Shown here in pieces: positions 50,284 to 59,217 of a DNA stretch of 64,000 nt. Origin of the DNA: Escherichia coli (GTDB lineage: Bacteria; Pseudomonadota; Gammaproteobacteria; Enterobacterales; Enterobacteriaceae); contig NZ_JAATUR010000028.1 in the NCBI RefSeq assembly GCF_011881725.1, positions 1-64,000 on the forward strand, read 5' to 3'. Below the pieces are notes generated by a model. It made no database searches. It was not told the DNA's origin and saw nothing but the letters and a program-made list of their open reading frames with translations. The position numbers and the translations under genes are program-made. Position 1 is the first letter of the stretch; each line of letters starts with the position of its first letter.

Positions 50284-50312
50284 CAAAAAAAGGGGGCAGC
50301 AACTCCCCCTTT
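50284..50312 (-). terminator. Terminator-like hairpin inside TRAP set 2
   Basis: On the minus strand AAGGGGG-AGTTGCTG-CCCCCTT is followed by a T run (TTTTTTT in all), a classical Rho-independent terminator. It lies between the binding-protein gene and the small-subunit gene of the same set, so it probably reduces expression of the membrane subunits and everything downstream relative to the binding protein. Confidence 0.8.
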
Positions 50313-50317
50313 CAGGA

Positions 50318-51292
50318 TTATTTTGTTGCCAGAGCTTTTTCGTAAAGAGGTTTAATTTGTGGATTAATTGATTTTTCAACCGATTTATTTGCTATCCGAG
50401 CAAACTCGTTCTGATGTACATCAACCAACGTCATACCTTTCGCTTGTAGAGCTTCAATTAATTTATCTTCATCTTGTAGATATAATTCGTGTTCATAGAC
50501 CTGCGCCTCTTTACCTGCATCAAGAATGGCTTGCTGGAATTCTGGCTTCAGCTTATTAAATTTCTTCGATCCCATAACCAGATAGATCCAGCTGCGAACA
50601 TGCTCTGTCCGGTTAAGATACTTCTGCACTTCAAAGAAACTTCCACTCATAATCATAGAAAGTGGGTTTTCCTGCCCTTCGATCACCCCTTGCTGTAAGC
50701 CAGTAAAGACTTCAGAAAACGCCATTGGTGTTGGTTGTGCCCCCAAATCTTTCCAAACGTTAATGAACATGGGTACGTTAGGTAAACGGAGTGTCAGCCC
50801 CTTTAATTCTTCCGGATTGGTAATTGGACGGTTAGAAGTCAGGTTACGTGGACCGCGTTCAAACCAGGCGATAGTTTTCAGTTTTACACGTTCTTCAATA
50901 TCTTTGGAGATTTGTGCGCCAACTTCACCATTAACAATTTTTGCCATTTGCTCTGAAGAAGTAATCATATAAGGCACTGCCAGTAATGCTGCAGAAGGTG
51001 CCCAGTTTTGTAATGACTCCCCTGTAATCGTCATATCAACGCTTCCCAGTTGGATGGCGTTAATAATATCCATTTCTTTGCCTAATGATTCATTAGGATA
51101 GATTTTAACTTCAACCGCATTATTGGTTTTTTGCTTTACCAACTCAGCAAATTTTAATGAGGCCTTGTGCCAACTATGCTCTTCGTTAACAGGATGTCCT
51201 AATTTAAGGGTAACGTCTGCGGCTAAAGCGGAAAAACTTAATAGTCCACCTAACAGTGTACAAAGTGCCAGTGATAGTTTTTTCTTTTCCAT
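50318..51292 (-). CDS. TRAP transporter periplasmic substrate-binding protein (DctP type), set 2
   Basis: A 324-residue DctP-family protein with a signal peptide cleaved after ALA (about residue 24). The carboxylate-binding arginine lies in LKGLTLRLPNVPMFINVWKD, followed by PTPMAFSEVFTGLQQGVIEG. The motif NPLSMIMSGSFFEVQKYLNR matches binding proteins of sugar acids such as diketogulonate. AAAGGAAC precedes the ATG. It begins 43 bases downstream of rspB, suggesting cotranscription. Confidence 0.9.
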   Translation of the reverse strand: MEKKKLSLALCTLLGGLLSFSALAADVTLKLGHPVNEEHSWHKASLKFAELVKQKTNNAVEVKIYPNESLGKEMDIINAIQLGSVDMTITGESLQNWAPSAALLAVPYMITSSEQMAKIVNGEVGAQISKDIEERVKLKTIAWFERGPRNLTSNRPITNPEELKGLTLRLPNVPMFINVWKDLGAQPTPMAFSEVFTGLQQGVIEGQENPLSMIMSGSFFEVQKYLNRTEHVRSWIYLVMGSKKFNKLKPEFQQAILDAGKEAQVYEHELYLQDEDKLIEALQAKGMTLVDVHQNEFARIANKSVEKSINPQIKPLYEKALATK

Positions 51293-51335
51293 GGTTAATG
51301 TTCCTTTGTAGGTACAGTTGTTTTTATATATGAAT

Positions 51336-52355
51336 TCAGGACTCGGGGAACTTCAACAACACTTTGCAAAGCCCTGCTTGTTGAGACTCAATGACTTTAA
51401 ATGCCTCATGTATATCTTGAATATCAAAAACATGGCTTATAATATTCTCTGGATGAATTAATCCCTTCACCATCCACTCAATAACTTTAGGGAACATACG
51501 ACAATTTAAACGTGATGAATAGAGGGTTAACTCACGACGAGTTAATTCTTGTTGCGCTATTGCGGACGGTGTCGCAGAAAAACCTAAAAGTCCGATTCGC
51601 CCCGCAGGAGATATTAACGTTACAGCTTCTTCCAGAATAGAAGGATGACAAACCGCATCAATAATTAACGTCGGTGTTAGTTTATTATTGTGTAGAAATT
51701 CCCGTAATGAACCATTCTGGTTATTAAAAGTATGAGTGGCACCGCAACGTCCCGCCATTGACAGCCGGTCTTCACGTTGGTCTACCACAATGACAGGGAT
51801 CTGCCAGACATTACACAAGACATCAATAATGGTTAAACCCGCCGGACCTGCGCCATATACCAGTGCAACATCCGTTGGAAAAACCCCCGTGCGATTGGTT
51901 ACATTGGCTGCAACCGAATACGGCTCAATCGCCACGGCAAGATGTGTCGGTATAGCGTCAGGTACAAGCCACGCGTTAGTGGCTGGTACACAAGTATAAT
52001 CGGTAAAGCCCCCATCGCGATGAACGCCTAATACATTCAGGCTTTCGCACACATTTGGGCGTCCAATAGAACATGGATAACAATGGCCACAGCTAATAAC
52101 CGGGTCAACCACGACTCGCTCACCAATACGTTGCGGTGAGATATTGGCACCTACGCTGGTAATAGTTCCGATAAATTCATGCCCTACTATGCGGGGATAA
52201 ACCGCAAACGGGTTTGCGCCATGATAAATATGCAGATCTGAACCACATATCCCGGCATATTCCACTTTGACACAAACTTCCTCAGCTTTAGGCGCAGAAT
52301 AAACGCTTTCAACCAGACGCATTTGCCCTGGTTTTTCGACAACAACACTAGCCAT
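51336..52355 (-). CDS. rspB: Zinc-dependent alcohol dehydrogenase, divergent RspB type
   Basis: A 339-residue medium-chain dehydrogenase. Catalytic zinc ligands C37 and H59-E60 and the structural zinc cysteines (C89, C92, C95, C103 in CGHCYPCSIGRPNVC) are intact; the NAD site is VYGAGPAGLTI. It has the length and layout of K-12 RspB but, by recollection, only about half its residues, while the adjacent rspA is almost identical to K-12. RspB homologues act as L-gulonate or L-idonate 5-dehydrogenases giving D-fructuronate. The ATG at 52355 is 11 bases after the rspA stop. Confidence 0.85.
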   Translation of the reverse strand: MASVVVEKPGQMRLVESVYSAPKAEEVCVKVEYAGICGSDLHIYHGANPFAVYPRIVGHEFIGTITSVGANISPQRIGERVVVDPVISCGHCYPCSIGRPNVCESLNVLGVHRDGGFTDYTCVPATNAWLVPDAIPTHLAVAIEPYSVAANVTNRTGVFPTDVALVYGAGPAGLTIIDVLCNVWQIPVIVVDQREDRLSMAGRCGATHTFNNQNGSLREFLHNNKLTPTLIIDAVCHPSILEEAVTLISPAGRIGLLGFSATPSAIAQQELTRRELTLYSSRLNCRMFPKVIEWMVKGLIHPENIISHVFDIQDIHEAFKVIESQQAGLCKVLLKFPES

Positions 52356-52366
52356 ATATTTCGTCC

Positions 52367-53581
52367 TTACCAGTTCCACAGCGTGCCATCTTCCAGACGT
52401 GCGACTGGCAGATAAGCAGGTTCATAGGGATATTTCGCCGCCAGCTTTTCATCGAATTCGATGCCAAGACCCGGTTTGTCACCCGGATGCATATAGCCGT
52501 TATCGAAAGTCCAGTTGTGCGGGAAGACTTCGAGCATTTGTTCGGAATAGCCCATGTATTCCTGGACACCGAAATTCGGTACCCACAGATCAAAGTGCAG
52601 CGCTGCCGCCATACAAACAGGTGACAAATCGGAAGGACCGTGTGACCCAGTACGTACCTGATACAACGAAGCAAAATCGGCAATTCGGCGCATGCCGGTG
52701 ATGCCACCCGCGTGGGTCAGCGTGGTGCGGATATAATCGATAAGCTGCTCTTCAATCAGCTGCTTGCAGTCCCAGATGCTGTTGAAGACTTCACCTACCG
52801 CGATTGGTGTGACGGTATGTTGGCGAATGAGACGGAAGCATTCCTGGTTTTCCGCAGGTGTCGGGTCTTCCATCCAGAACATGCGATAATCTTCAATGCT
52901 TTTACCAAAGCGCGCCGCTTCAATAGGCGTTAAGCGATGGTGCATGTCATGCAGCAAATGTTCATTAAAACCAAACTTGTTACGTACTGCGTCGAACAAT
53001 TTCGGCATGAAATCGAGATATTTCTCCGTCGACCACAACTGCTCTTCCGGCCACTGCCCTTTGGTTGCGGGTTCATAAGCCAGACCTTTGCCTTTCGCCA
53101 TACCGTAGGTGGTTTTCATGCCTGGAATTCCGCACTGTACGCGGATGGCTTTAAATCCCAGATCCTGATGACGGGCGTAATCATCCAGAGCTTCATCAAT
53201 ACTGTGACCGGTGGTATGGCAATAGACCATTACACCTTCACGGGAAGCCCCACCTAACAGTTGGTAAAGCGGCATGTTGGCCGCTTTGGCTTTAATATCC
53301 CACAGCGCCATATCAACGGCTGAAATGGCCGACATGGTGACAGGACCGCGACGCCAGTAAGCGCCTTTATAGAAAAACTGCCAGATATCTTCGATGCGAT
53401 GGGCGTCGCGGCCCATAAGTTGCGGACAAAGGTGATCCTGCAAATAGGACGCAACGGAAAGTTCGCGTCCGTTAAGCGTGGCATCACCAAGACCGGTAAT
53501 ACCGTCCTCGGTGGTGATTTTTAAAGTGACGAAATTACGTCCTGGACAGGTGACAAAAACTTCCGCCTTTACGATCTTCAT
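52367..53581 (-). CDS. rspA: D-mannonate dehydratase family enzyme RspA
   Basis: A 404-residue enolase-superfamily protein. The N-terminal capping domain is followed by a barrel carrying the metal-binding acidic residues (in [20 protein letters not shown] and IAVGEVFNS). Relatives dehydrate D-mannonate to 2-keto-3-deoxygluconate with low efficiency. It was once linked to homoserine lactone breakdown and RpoS, hence its name. First gene of the block rspA-rspB-TRAP-TRAP-ydfI. Nearly identical to K-12. RspR is known to repress rspA. Confidence 0.93.
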   Translation of the reverse strand: MKIVKAEVFVTCPGRNFVTLKITTEDGITGLGDATLNGRELSVASYLQDHLCPQLMGRDAHRIEDIWQFFYKGAYWRRGPVTMSAISAVDMALWDIKAKAANMPLYQLLGGASREGVMVYCHTTGHSIDEALDDYARHQDLGFKAIRVQCGIPGMKTTYGMAKGKGLAYEPATKGQWPEEQLWSTEKYLDFMPKLFDAVRNKFGFNEHLLHDMHHRLTPIEAARFGKSIEDYRMFWMEDPTPAENQECFRLIRQHTVTPIAVGEVFNSIWDCKQLIEEQLIDYIRTTLTHAGGITGMRRIADFASLYQVRTGSHGPSDLSPVCMAAALHFDLWVPNFGVQEYMGYSEQMLEVFPHNWTFDNGYMHPGDKPGLGIEFDEKLAAKYPYEPAYLPVARLEDGTLWNW

Positions 53582-53678
53582 GTTCGATTCCTTGCATCGC
53601 TCGTCGTGATGCATGAAATCTACGCAGTTGAACCACTACCATACAAGTATAAAGACACAAAAAAGCCAGGATGATCAC

Positions 53679-53701
53679 AAAAAAAGGCGCATATTTGCGC
53701 C
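53679..53701 (-). terminator. Terminator after ynfA
   Basis: On the minus strand GGCGCA-AATA-TGCGCC is followed by T7. It lies about 90 bases beyond the ynfA stop and upstream of the rspA promoter. Confidence 0.8.
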
Positions 53702-53793
53702 GTGAATAGTTCTAAAAACAGTCAATTTTTTACGTTATTATCGACATCAGCAAGAGCGTAACTTATTAAAAAAATTAGTCATTCTCGATATAA

Positions 53794-54120
53794 TCAAGCT
53801 CGCCCCCATCCCGCAACAATGATTAACATGCCGCAAATCGCAATCAACGCCCCTGTCCAGTCATAAAGACTCAGCTTCACGCCATCCACAACCCGTAGCC
53901 AAATCAACGCAGTGCAAACATAAACGCCACCATAAGCTGCATACACTCGCCCACTTGCCGCCGGATGCAATGTTAACAGCCAGACGAAAAGCGCCAGAGA
54001 AATCCCCGCCGGAATCAGCAGCCAGACGCTGGCGTTTCGTTTAAGCCACAGCCAGGGCAGAAAGCATCCAACAATTTCACACAGCGCAGTAGCAAAAAAC
54101 AGTAACGTTGTTTTAATCAT
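53794..54120 (-). CDS. ynfA: Small membrane protein YnfA
   Basis: A 108-residue inner-membrane protein of the UPF0060 family with four predicted helices, structurally like small multidrug resistance transporters; the Shigella homologue has been described as an efflux pump. Starts [20 protein letters not shown]. The ATG at 54120 gives the K-12 length; three extra codons upstream are possible. Confidence 0.9.
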   Translation of the reverse strand: MIKTTLLFFATALCEIVGCFLPWLWLKRNASVWLLIPAGISLALFVWLLTLHPAASGRVYAAYGGVYVCTALIWLRVVDGVKLSLYDWTGALIAICGMLIIVAGWGRA

Positions 54121-54254
54121 CTTTGTCACTCATTGACATCATGTATATTTATGGATCGACATAATATCATCACCATATGCATCCTTCTGGTACGTTTTGC
54201 GTTCACAGTGGATCGTGTAAAATCCCCTTTAAACATTCGCGTAAGGAATGAATC

Positions 54255-54596
54255 ATGAATATTACTTTCTGCAAACGGCTCAGCCTGCTCGCTTTTCTGC
54301 TACCTTGCGCACTGGCATTTAGCGCAACTACTCATGCAGAAACCAATAAACTGGTGATTGAGTCTGGTGACAGCGCACAGAGTCGCCAACAGGCGACAAT
54401 GGAAAAAGAGCAATGGAATGAAACTCGCAATCTGCGCCAAAAAGTCAATAAACGCACCGAGAAAGAATGGGATAAAGTTGACGCCGCATTCGATAGCCGC
54501 GATAAATGCGAACAAAGTCCCAACATTAATGCCTACTGGGAACCGAATACTTTACGCTGTCTGGACCGTCGTACTGGCCGCGTAATTACCCCCTAA
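54255..54596 (+). CDS. ynfB: DUF1283 periplasmic protein YnfB
   Basis: A 113-residue protein with a signal peptide (about 1-28, ending THA). The mature part is charged and helical, rich in lysine and glutamate ([20 protein letters not shown]), with two cysteines (KCEQS, LRCLDRR) that may form a disulfide. Function unknown. It lies 34 bases upstream of speG. Confidence 0.9.
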   Translation: MNITFCKRLSLLAFLLPCALAFSATTHAETNKLVIESGDSAQSRQQATMEKEQWNETRNLRQKVNKRTEKEWDKVDAAFDSRDKCEQSPNINAYWEPNTLRCLDRRTGRVITP

Positions 54597-54630
54597 CCTC
54601 TTATTGATATAAGGAATGTAAGGACACGTT

Positions 54631-55191
54631 ATGACAAGCGCCCACAGTGTTAAGCTACGTCCGCTGGAGCGTGAAGATTTACGCTATGTGCATCAACTCG
54701 ACAATAACGCCAGCGTGATGCGTTACTGGTTTGAGGAACCCTACGAAGCCTTCGTTGAACTCTCTGATCTGTACGATAAACATATTCACGATCAGAGTGA
54801 GCGCCGCTTCGTGGTGGAATGCGATGGTGAAAAAGCCGGTCTGGTGGAACTGGTTGAAATTAACCATGTCCACCGCCGGGCAGAATTTCAGATAATCATC
54901 TCCCCGGAATATCAGGGGAAAGGTCTGGCAACCCGCGCAGCCAAATTAGCAATGGATTATGGTTTCACTGTTCTTAATCTCTATAAGCTTTATCTGATTG
55001 TCGATAAAGAGAATGAAAAAGCGATTCATATTTACCGTAAGCTTGGTTTTACGGTCGAAGGTGAACTGATGCATGAGTTCTTTATTAATGGTCAATATCG
55101 CAATGCCATTCGCATGTGTATATTCCAGCATCAGTATCTGGCGGAACATAAAACACCTGGTCAGGCGATGCTGAAGCCGACCGCGCAATAG
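54631..55191 (+). CDS. speG: Spermidine N-acetyltransferase SpeG
   Basis: A 186-residue GNAT enzyme that acetylates spermidine and spermine, detoxifying excess polyamine. The acetyl-CoA motif region [22 protein letters not shown] (about 90-111) is intact. Intact here, unlike in Shigella, where it is commonly lost. Converges with ynfC, two bases apart. Confidence 0.95.
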   Translation: MTSAHSVKLRPLEREDLRYVHQLDNNASVMRYWFEEPYEAFVELSDLYDKHIHDQSERRFVVECDGEKAGLVELVEINHVHRRAEFQIIISPEYQGKGLATRAAKLAMDYGFTVLNLYKLYLIVDKENEKAIHIYRKLGFTVEGELMHEFFINGQYRNAIRMCIFQHQYLAEHKTPGQAMLKPTAQ

Positions 55192-55193
55192 CG

Positions 55194-55904
55194 TTAATAA
55201 TAATCAATGGTATTTTTGATGGTGTAAACCCGTTCGACGGCGGGTTTTACCCCTTCATCAACAATGATCAATTGGCAGTCCACCGGATTGGCATGACTGT
55301 CATATTCACAGGTTTGTTTAACATTACCAACCTGTTGATTATTCAGTAAAGTAACCGCCGTGTAATCTAATTTTTTGATCGGGTCAGTTGATGGCGTGGC
55401 GCTGACAGATAACGTTTTGTCGTTGCTTTTCGTGGTTTTACCCAGCGGATAACCCTGATCATCATAGCGATATTCCATCTGCATCTGTTTGCTGCTGGCT
55501 TTAACTACAAAGCCATTATCATCAGTTTCCCAACTCACTCCGGCAGAAGGTAATTCTGCTAGCTGACATTTACCCTGTAAGCGTACTCTTTTCTCCAGTG
55601 TCTGCGCATCACGGTAATAATTGGCATCCAGCACTAAGGCAACCACGGTATTATTTTCCAGATCCAGTAATTCAAGCGAATCGAAGCAACCTTCTTCCGA
55701 TAAACTGCCTGAAACTCGTTTCGTCATTTCCCCTTGTTCATTCATCAACGTTTGAGTGAAATCTTTAACCGGACCACGCAGCGGATCAAAATCGAATTCA
55801 TTAGAGAAACTGGCCATCTCTGGGGTAAAAGAAAGTGTTACCTCTGTGCGGTCACATCCTGTGAGTAATATCGCGAGCAAACATGGCAGTAATTTGTATT
55901 TCAC
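55194..55904 (-). CDS. ynfC: Predicted outer-membrane lipoprotein YnfC
   Basis: A 236-residue lipoprotein starting at GTG (55904): KYKLLPCLLAILLTGC gives a lipobox LLTGC with lipidated cysteine near residue 17; the next residue is aspartate, which in general favours retention in the inner membrane. DUF1131/YnfC-family. The ATG 12 codons upstream would place the signal too deep. Function unknown. Confidence 0.88.
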   Translation of the reverse strand: MKYKLLPCLLAILLTGCDRTEVTLSFTPEMASFSNEFDFDPLRGPVKDFTQTLMNEQGEMTKRVSGSLSEEGCFDSLELLDLENNTVVALVLDANYYRDAQTLEKRVRLQGKCQLAELPSAGVSWETDDNGFVVKASSKQMQMEYRYDDQGYPLGKTTKSNDKTLSVSATPSTDPIKKLDYTAVTLLNNQQVGNVKQTCEYDSHANPVDCQLIIVDEGVKPAVERVYTIKNTIDYY

Positions 55905-56010
55905 AACAGTCACCAGACAGTAGAGATGATTCTCAATCATAGTAGCAAATACAGTACTTTACACGTTAAATGCTATGCTTAGTTAGTAATATTCATGTAA
56001 GGAGCCAAAG

Positions 56011-56316
56011 ATGAAAATCTCAACTTATTGTGCCGCTCTTCTGCTAACTCTGGCCTCACCCGCGGTGCTCGCAGCACCAGATTCCTGTGAACGGATAAAG
56101 AGCGATATTTCACAGCGTATTATCAATAACGGTGTGCCAGAAAGTAGCTTTACTTTAAGTGTTGTACCGAATGATCAAGTTGATCAGCCTGATACCGAGG
56201 TAGTTGGTCATTGCGCCAATGATACGCATAAAATTCTCTATAACCGCACCACCAGCGGTAATAATTCTGCCCCTGTACACCCGACTCAGGATGGCGTACC
56301 TTCAGAACCTCAGTAA
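56011..56316 (+). CDS. ynfD: DUF1161 periplasmic protein YnfD
   Basis: A 101-residue exported protein with a signal peptide ending VLA (residue 21). Two cysteines (SCERI and GHCAN) probably form a disulfide. The C-terminal tail is low in complexity and differs from K-12. AAGGAG precedes the ATG. In K-12 ynfE follows; here dmsD begins 61 bases on. Confidence 0.9.
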   Translation: MKISTYCAALLLTLASPAVLAAPDSCERIKSDISQRIINNGVPESSFTLSVVPNDQVDQPDTEVVGHCANDTHKILYNRTTSGNNSAPVHPTQDGVPSEPQ

Positions 56317-56377
56317 AACGTATGATGCGATGCTACAACTTAGTGCGGGGTAACCTGCACGTTTCAGGATGATGGGA

Positions 56378-56992
56378 ATGACGCATTTTTCACAACAAGA
56401 TAATTTTTCTGTCGCGGCGCGCGTGCTGGGAGCGCTGTTTTATTACGCCCCAGAAAGCGAGGAAGCCGCGCCTCTGGTTTCCGCAATGACCAGCGATGGC
56501 TGGGAAACTCAGTGGCCTCTGCCACAAACTTCATTAGAACCGCTGATAACTGCTTTTCAGCAACAGAGTGAAGAATCGTGTACGCAGGCCTGGCAGCGTT
56601 TATTCGTTGGCCCGTGGGCATTGCCGTCCCCGCCGTGGGGGTCGGTCTGGTTGGATCGTGAATCGGTACTGTTTGGCGATTCAACGTTGGCACTTCGTCA
56701 ATGGATGCGCGAAAAAGGTATTCAGTTTGAGATGACGCAAAACGAGCCAGAAGACCATTTTGGCTCGTTATTACTGATGGCGGCCTGGCTGGCGGAGAAC
56801 GGTCGTCAGACAGAGTGCGAAGAGTTACTGGCGTGGCATCTTTTACCGTGGTCGACGCGCTTTCTCGAGGTATTTATCGAAAATGCAAAACACCCTTTTT
56901 ACCGCACACTGGGTGAACTGGCTCGCTTAACGCTGGCGGAGTGGCAGTCACAATTGCTAATTCCCGTCGCAGTTAAACAACTGTTTCGTTAA
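56378..56992 (+). CDS. dmsD: Tat proofreading chaperone DmsD (orphan)
   Basis: A 204-residue all-helical TorD-family redox-enzyme maturation protein. It binds the twin-arginine signals of DmsA and of YnfE/YnfF and holds them for cofactor loading. The family region RLFVGPWALPSPPWGSVWLD is intact. In K-12 it is the last gene of ynfEFGHdmsD; here ynfEFGH are absent and it follows ynfD directly. It should still serve DmsA, encoded elsewhere. The region around residues 35-60 differs from K-12. Confidence 0.93.
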   Translation: MTHFSQQDNFSVAARVLGALFYYAPESEEAAPLVSAMTSDGWETQWPLPQTSLEPLITAFQQQSEESCTQAWQRLFVGPWALPSPPWGSVWLDRESVLFGDSTLALRQWMREKGIQFEMTQNEPEDHFGSLLLMAAWLAENGRQTECEELLAWHLLPWSTRFLEVFIENAKHPFYRTLGELARLTLAEWQSQLLIPVAVKQLFR

Positions 56993-57187
56993 GGCTATCG
57001 TAGCATTACCGGATGGTGACAATCGCGCGCCATCCAATATTGAATAAGTTACAGTGTCACACCATTTACCCACTTAAAGCACGCACAGCTTTTGCGCCAG
57101 GCGTCTTTTCCCGCAAAATAGATGCCCGTGTTTAAATTGCCATTGCTACTCATGCATCATCTTCACCTTTACCCGAATCTGCGCTCC

Positions 57188-58444
57188 ATGTTCCGTCGTC
57201 TGCTTATCGCAACAGTAGTCGGTATTCTCGCGGCGTTTGCCGTTGCAGGGTTCCGTCATGCCATGCTGTTGCTGGAGTGGTTGTTCCTGAGCAACGATTC
57301 CGGGAGTCTGGTCAATGCTGCGACAAACCTTTCTCCGTGGCGACGCTTGTTAACTCCTGCGCTCGGCGGACTGGCGGCAGGTTTATTGCTAATGGGTTGG
57401 CAGAGAGTTACGCAGCAAAGACCTCATGCGCCAACTGACTATATGGAAGCATTGCAGACCGAGGGGCAGTTCGATTACGCAGCAAGCCTGGTAAAATCAC
57501 TCGCCTCTCTGCTGGTGGTGACCAGCGGTAGCGCCATTGGCCGTGAAGGTGCGATGATTCTACTGGCGGCTCTTGTTGCATCCTGGTTTGCCCAACACTT
57601 TACGCCGCGTGAAGAGTGGAAATTATGGATTGCCAGCGGTGCTGCGGCAGGCATGGCTGCAGCTTATCGCGCGCCGCTTGCCGGGAGTTTATTTATTGCC
57701 GAAGTGCTTTTTGGCACCATGATGCTGGCTTCTCTTGGCCCGGTGGTAATTTCAGCCGTAGTGGCATTGCTTGTCAGCAATCTTATTAATCACAGCGATG
57801 CATTACTCTACAGCGTTCAGTTCGAAGTGAATCTGCAAGTGCGAGACTATGCGCTGATGATCAGTACCGGCGTGCTGACTGGTCTTTGCGGACCATTATT
57901 ATTGAAAATGATGAGTTCCAGCCATCAAGGTTTTGTTCATCTAAAACTGGCTCCGCCCTGGCAGTTGGCGTTAGGTGGTCTGATCGTCGGCCTGCTTTCC
58001 CTGCTCACACCTGCCGTATGGGGTAATGGTTATAGTACAGTACAATCCTTTTTAACCACCCCGCCAGTGTTTGCAGTCATAGCTGCGATTTTCATCTGCA
58101 AACTTTTTGCCGTGCTGGCCAGTAGCGGTTCCGGCGCGCCTGGCGGCGTGTTTACGCCAACGCTATTTATCGGTCTTGCCATCGGCATGTTGTATGGTCG
58201 CAGCCTGGGATTATGGTTCCCTGACGGCGAAGAAATTACGCTTTTACTTGGATTAACCGGGATGGGGACTCTGTTGGCGGCGACCACACATGCGCCGATT
58301 ATGTCGACTTTAATGATATGTGAAATGACCGGGGAGTATCAGCTACTCCCCGGTTTATTGATTGCCTGCGTGATAGCGTCGGTAATGTCGCGGACCTTAC
58401 ACCCTGACTCTATCTACCGACAGCACACTACGCAACATGGCTAA
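57188..58444 (+). CDS. clcB: CLC-type chloride/proton antiporter ClcB
   Basis: A 418-residue CLC protein with about ten or more membrane helices. The selectivity motifs GSAIGREGA (about 115-123, GREGP-like) and [16 protein letters not shown] (GxFxP type) are present. Works in extreme acid resistance together with ClcA as a chloride-proton exchanger. The ATG at 57188 gives the usual length; the frame is open upstream to 57122 and neither start has a clear ribosome site. The 3' end overlaps the convergent bioD2 by 48 bases. Some parts (a stretch near residues 220-250) differ from K-12. Confidence 0.9.
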   Translation: MFRRLLIATVVGILAAFAVAGFRHAMLLLEWLFLSNDSGSLVNAATNLSPWRRLLTPALGGLAAGLLLMGWQRVTQQRPHAPTDYMEALQTEGQFDYAASLVKSLASLLVVTSGSAIGREGAMILLAALVASWFAQHFTPREEWKLWIASGAAAGMAAAYRAPLAGSLFIAEVLFGTMMLASLGPVVISAVVALLVSNLINHSDALLYSVQFEVNLQVRDYALMISTGVLTGLCGPLLLKMMSSSHQGFVHLKLAPPWQLALGGLIVGLLSLLTPAVWGNGYSTVQSFLTTPPVFAVIAAIFICKLFAVLASSGSGAPGGVFTPTLFIGLAIGMLYGRSLGLWFPDGEEITLLLGLTGMGTLLAATTHAPIMSTLMICEMTGEYQLLPGLLIACVIASVMSRTLHPDSIYRQHTTQHG

Positions 58445-59092
58445 ACGGATGTATTGACCCAGTTCTCGCTGTTCTGCGCGCGGCAGATAAGGTAATTCAC
58501 CAATGAGTGGTGCCGGGAGTTTTTTACCCAGCACATCAATGATTTCAGCGTAATGCGCTAACCCGGGGTTAATACGATTAGCCACCCAGCCAATGAGCGG
58601 AAGACCATCGTTCGCAATCGCTTGTGCGGTCAGAAGCGCATGGTTAATACAGCCCTCCTGAATCCCCACCACCATCAGCACCGGGAGTTGTTCCTGCACC
58701 ACCCATTCAGAGAGCGGACGCAGATCATTCATCAGGCTACGCCATCCGCCAGTCCCTTCAACTACAACATGATCAACCTTGTCGGTCAGGTTAGCCAGGC
58801 CATTTGAAATGAGGGTGTAATTGATTGGACAGCTGTGCGCCACGCTACTTTCTTCTTCGCTTAACGCAATGGGATTGACTGCTTCATAAGGCAGTTCAAT
58901 TGATGAAACACTCTGCAACACCAGGGCATCTTTATTCCGCAACCCGTCAGGTGTCTCTTTGCTCCCCTTCGCTACGGGTTTGTATCCCGCAACCGTTTTT
59001 CCCTGGGAGGCCAACGCTTGTAGCAATGCGCGGGAAACCACCGTTTTCCCTACAGAAGTGTCTGTACCTGTTATAAAGAAACGCTTCAGCAT
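58397..59092 (-). CDS. bioD2: Dethiobiotin synthetase paralogue BioD2 (YnfK)
   Basis: A 231-residue ATP-dependent carboxylase-type dethiobiotin synthetase. The P-loop [12 protein letters not shown] (about 9-20), GYKPVAKGS (about 41-49) and [10 protein letters not shown] (about 113-122) are intact. It is a paralogue of BioD away from the bio operon; its physiological role is unclear. GGAGTTAGTG precedes the ATG at 59092. Probably cotranscribed after mlc is unlikely because mlc begins upstream with 126 bases between them. Confidence 0.92.
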   Translation of the reverse strand: MLKRFFITGTDTSVGKTVVSRALLQALASQGKTVAGYKPVAKGSKETPDGLRNKDALVLQSVSSIELPYEAVNPIALSEEESSVAHSCPINYTLISNGLANLTDKVDHVVVEGTGGWRSLMNDLRPLSEWVVQEQLPVLMVVGIQEGCINHALLTAQAIANDGLPLIGWVANRINPGLAHYAEIIDVLGKKLPAPLIGELPYLPRAEQRELGQYIRLAMLRSVLSVDRVRV

Positions 59093-59217
59093 CACTAACT
59101 CCACCGTTATGCTTCACTAATATAAGCCAGGAAAATATTTCAACGTGGAAAGTCTAAGTTATGCTTTCTGCACTCAATTTGAGATAGCGCAAATTTTGGT
59201 AGAACAGTTAAAAAATG

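Noticed and set aside
45583..51335. TRAP sets as a recent tandem duplication
   Set aside because: The paired subunits share family motifs but differ throughout, including signal peptides and pocket regions, so they are distinct transporters.
44066..53793. Qin prophage or other phage insertion
   Set aside because: No integrase, repressor, lysis or tail genes, and no attachment repeats, are seen between rspR and ynfA.
57000..57050. REP/BIME element between dmsD and clcB
   Set aside because: CCGGATGGTG...GCGCCATCC looks similar to half of a palindromic unit but lacks the full REP consensus; it may just be a dmsD transcript-end hairpin.
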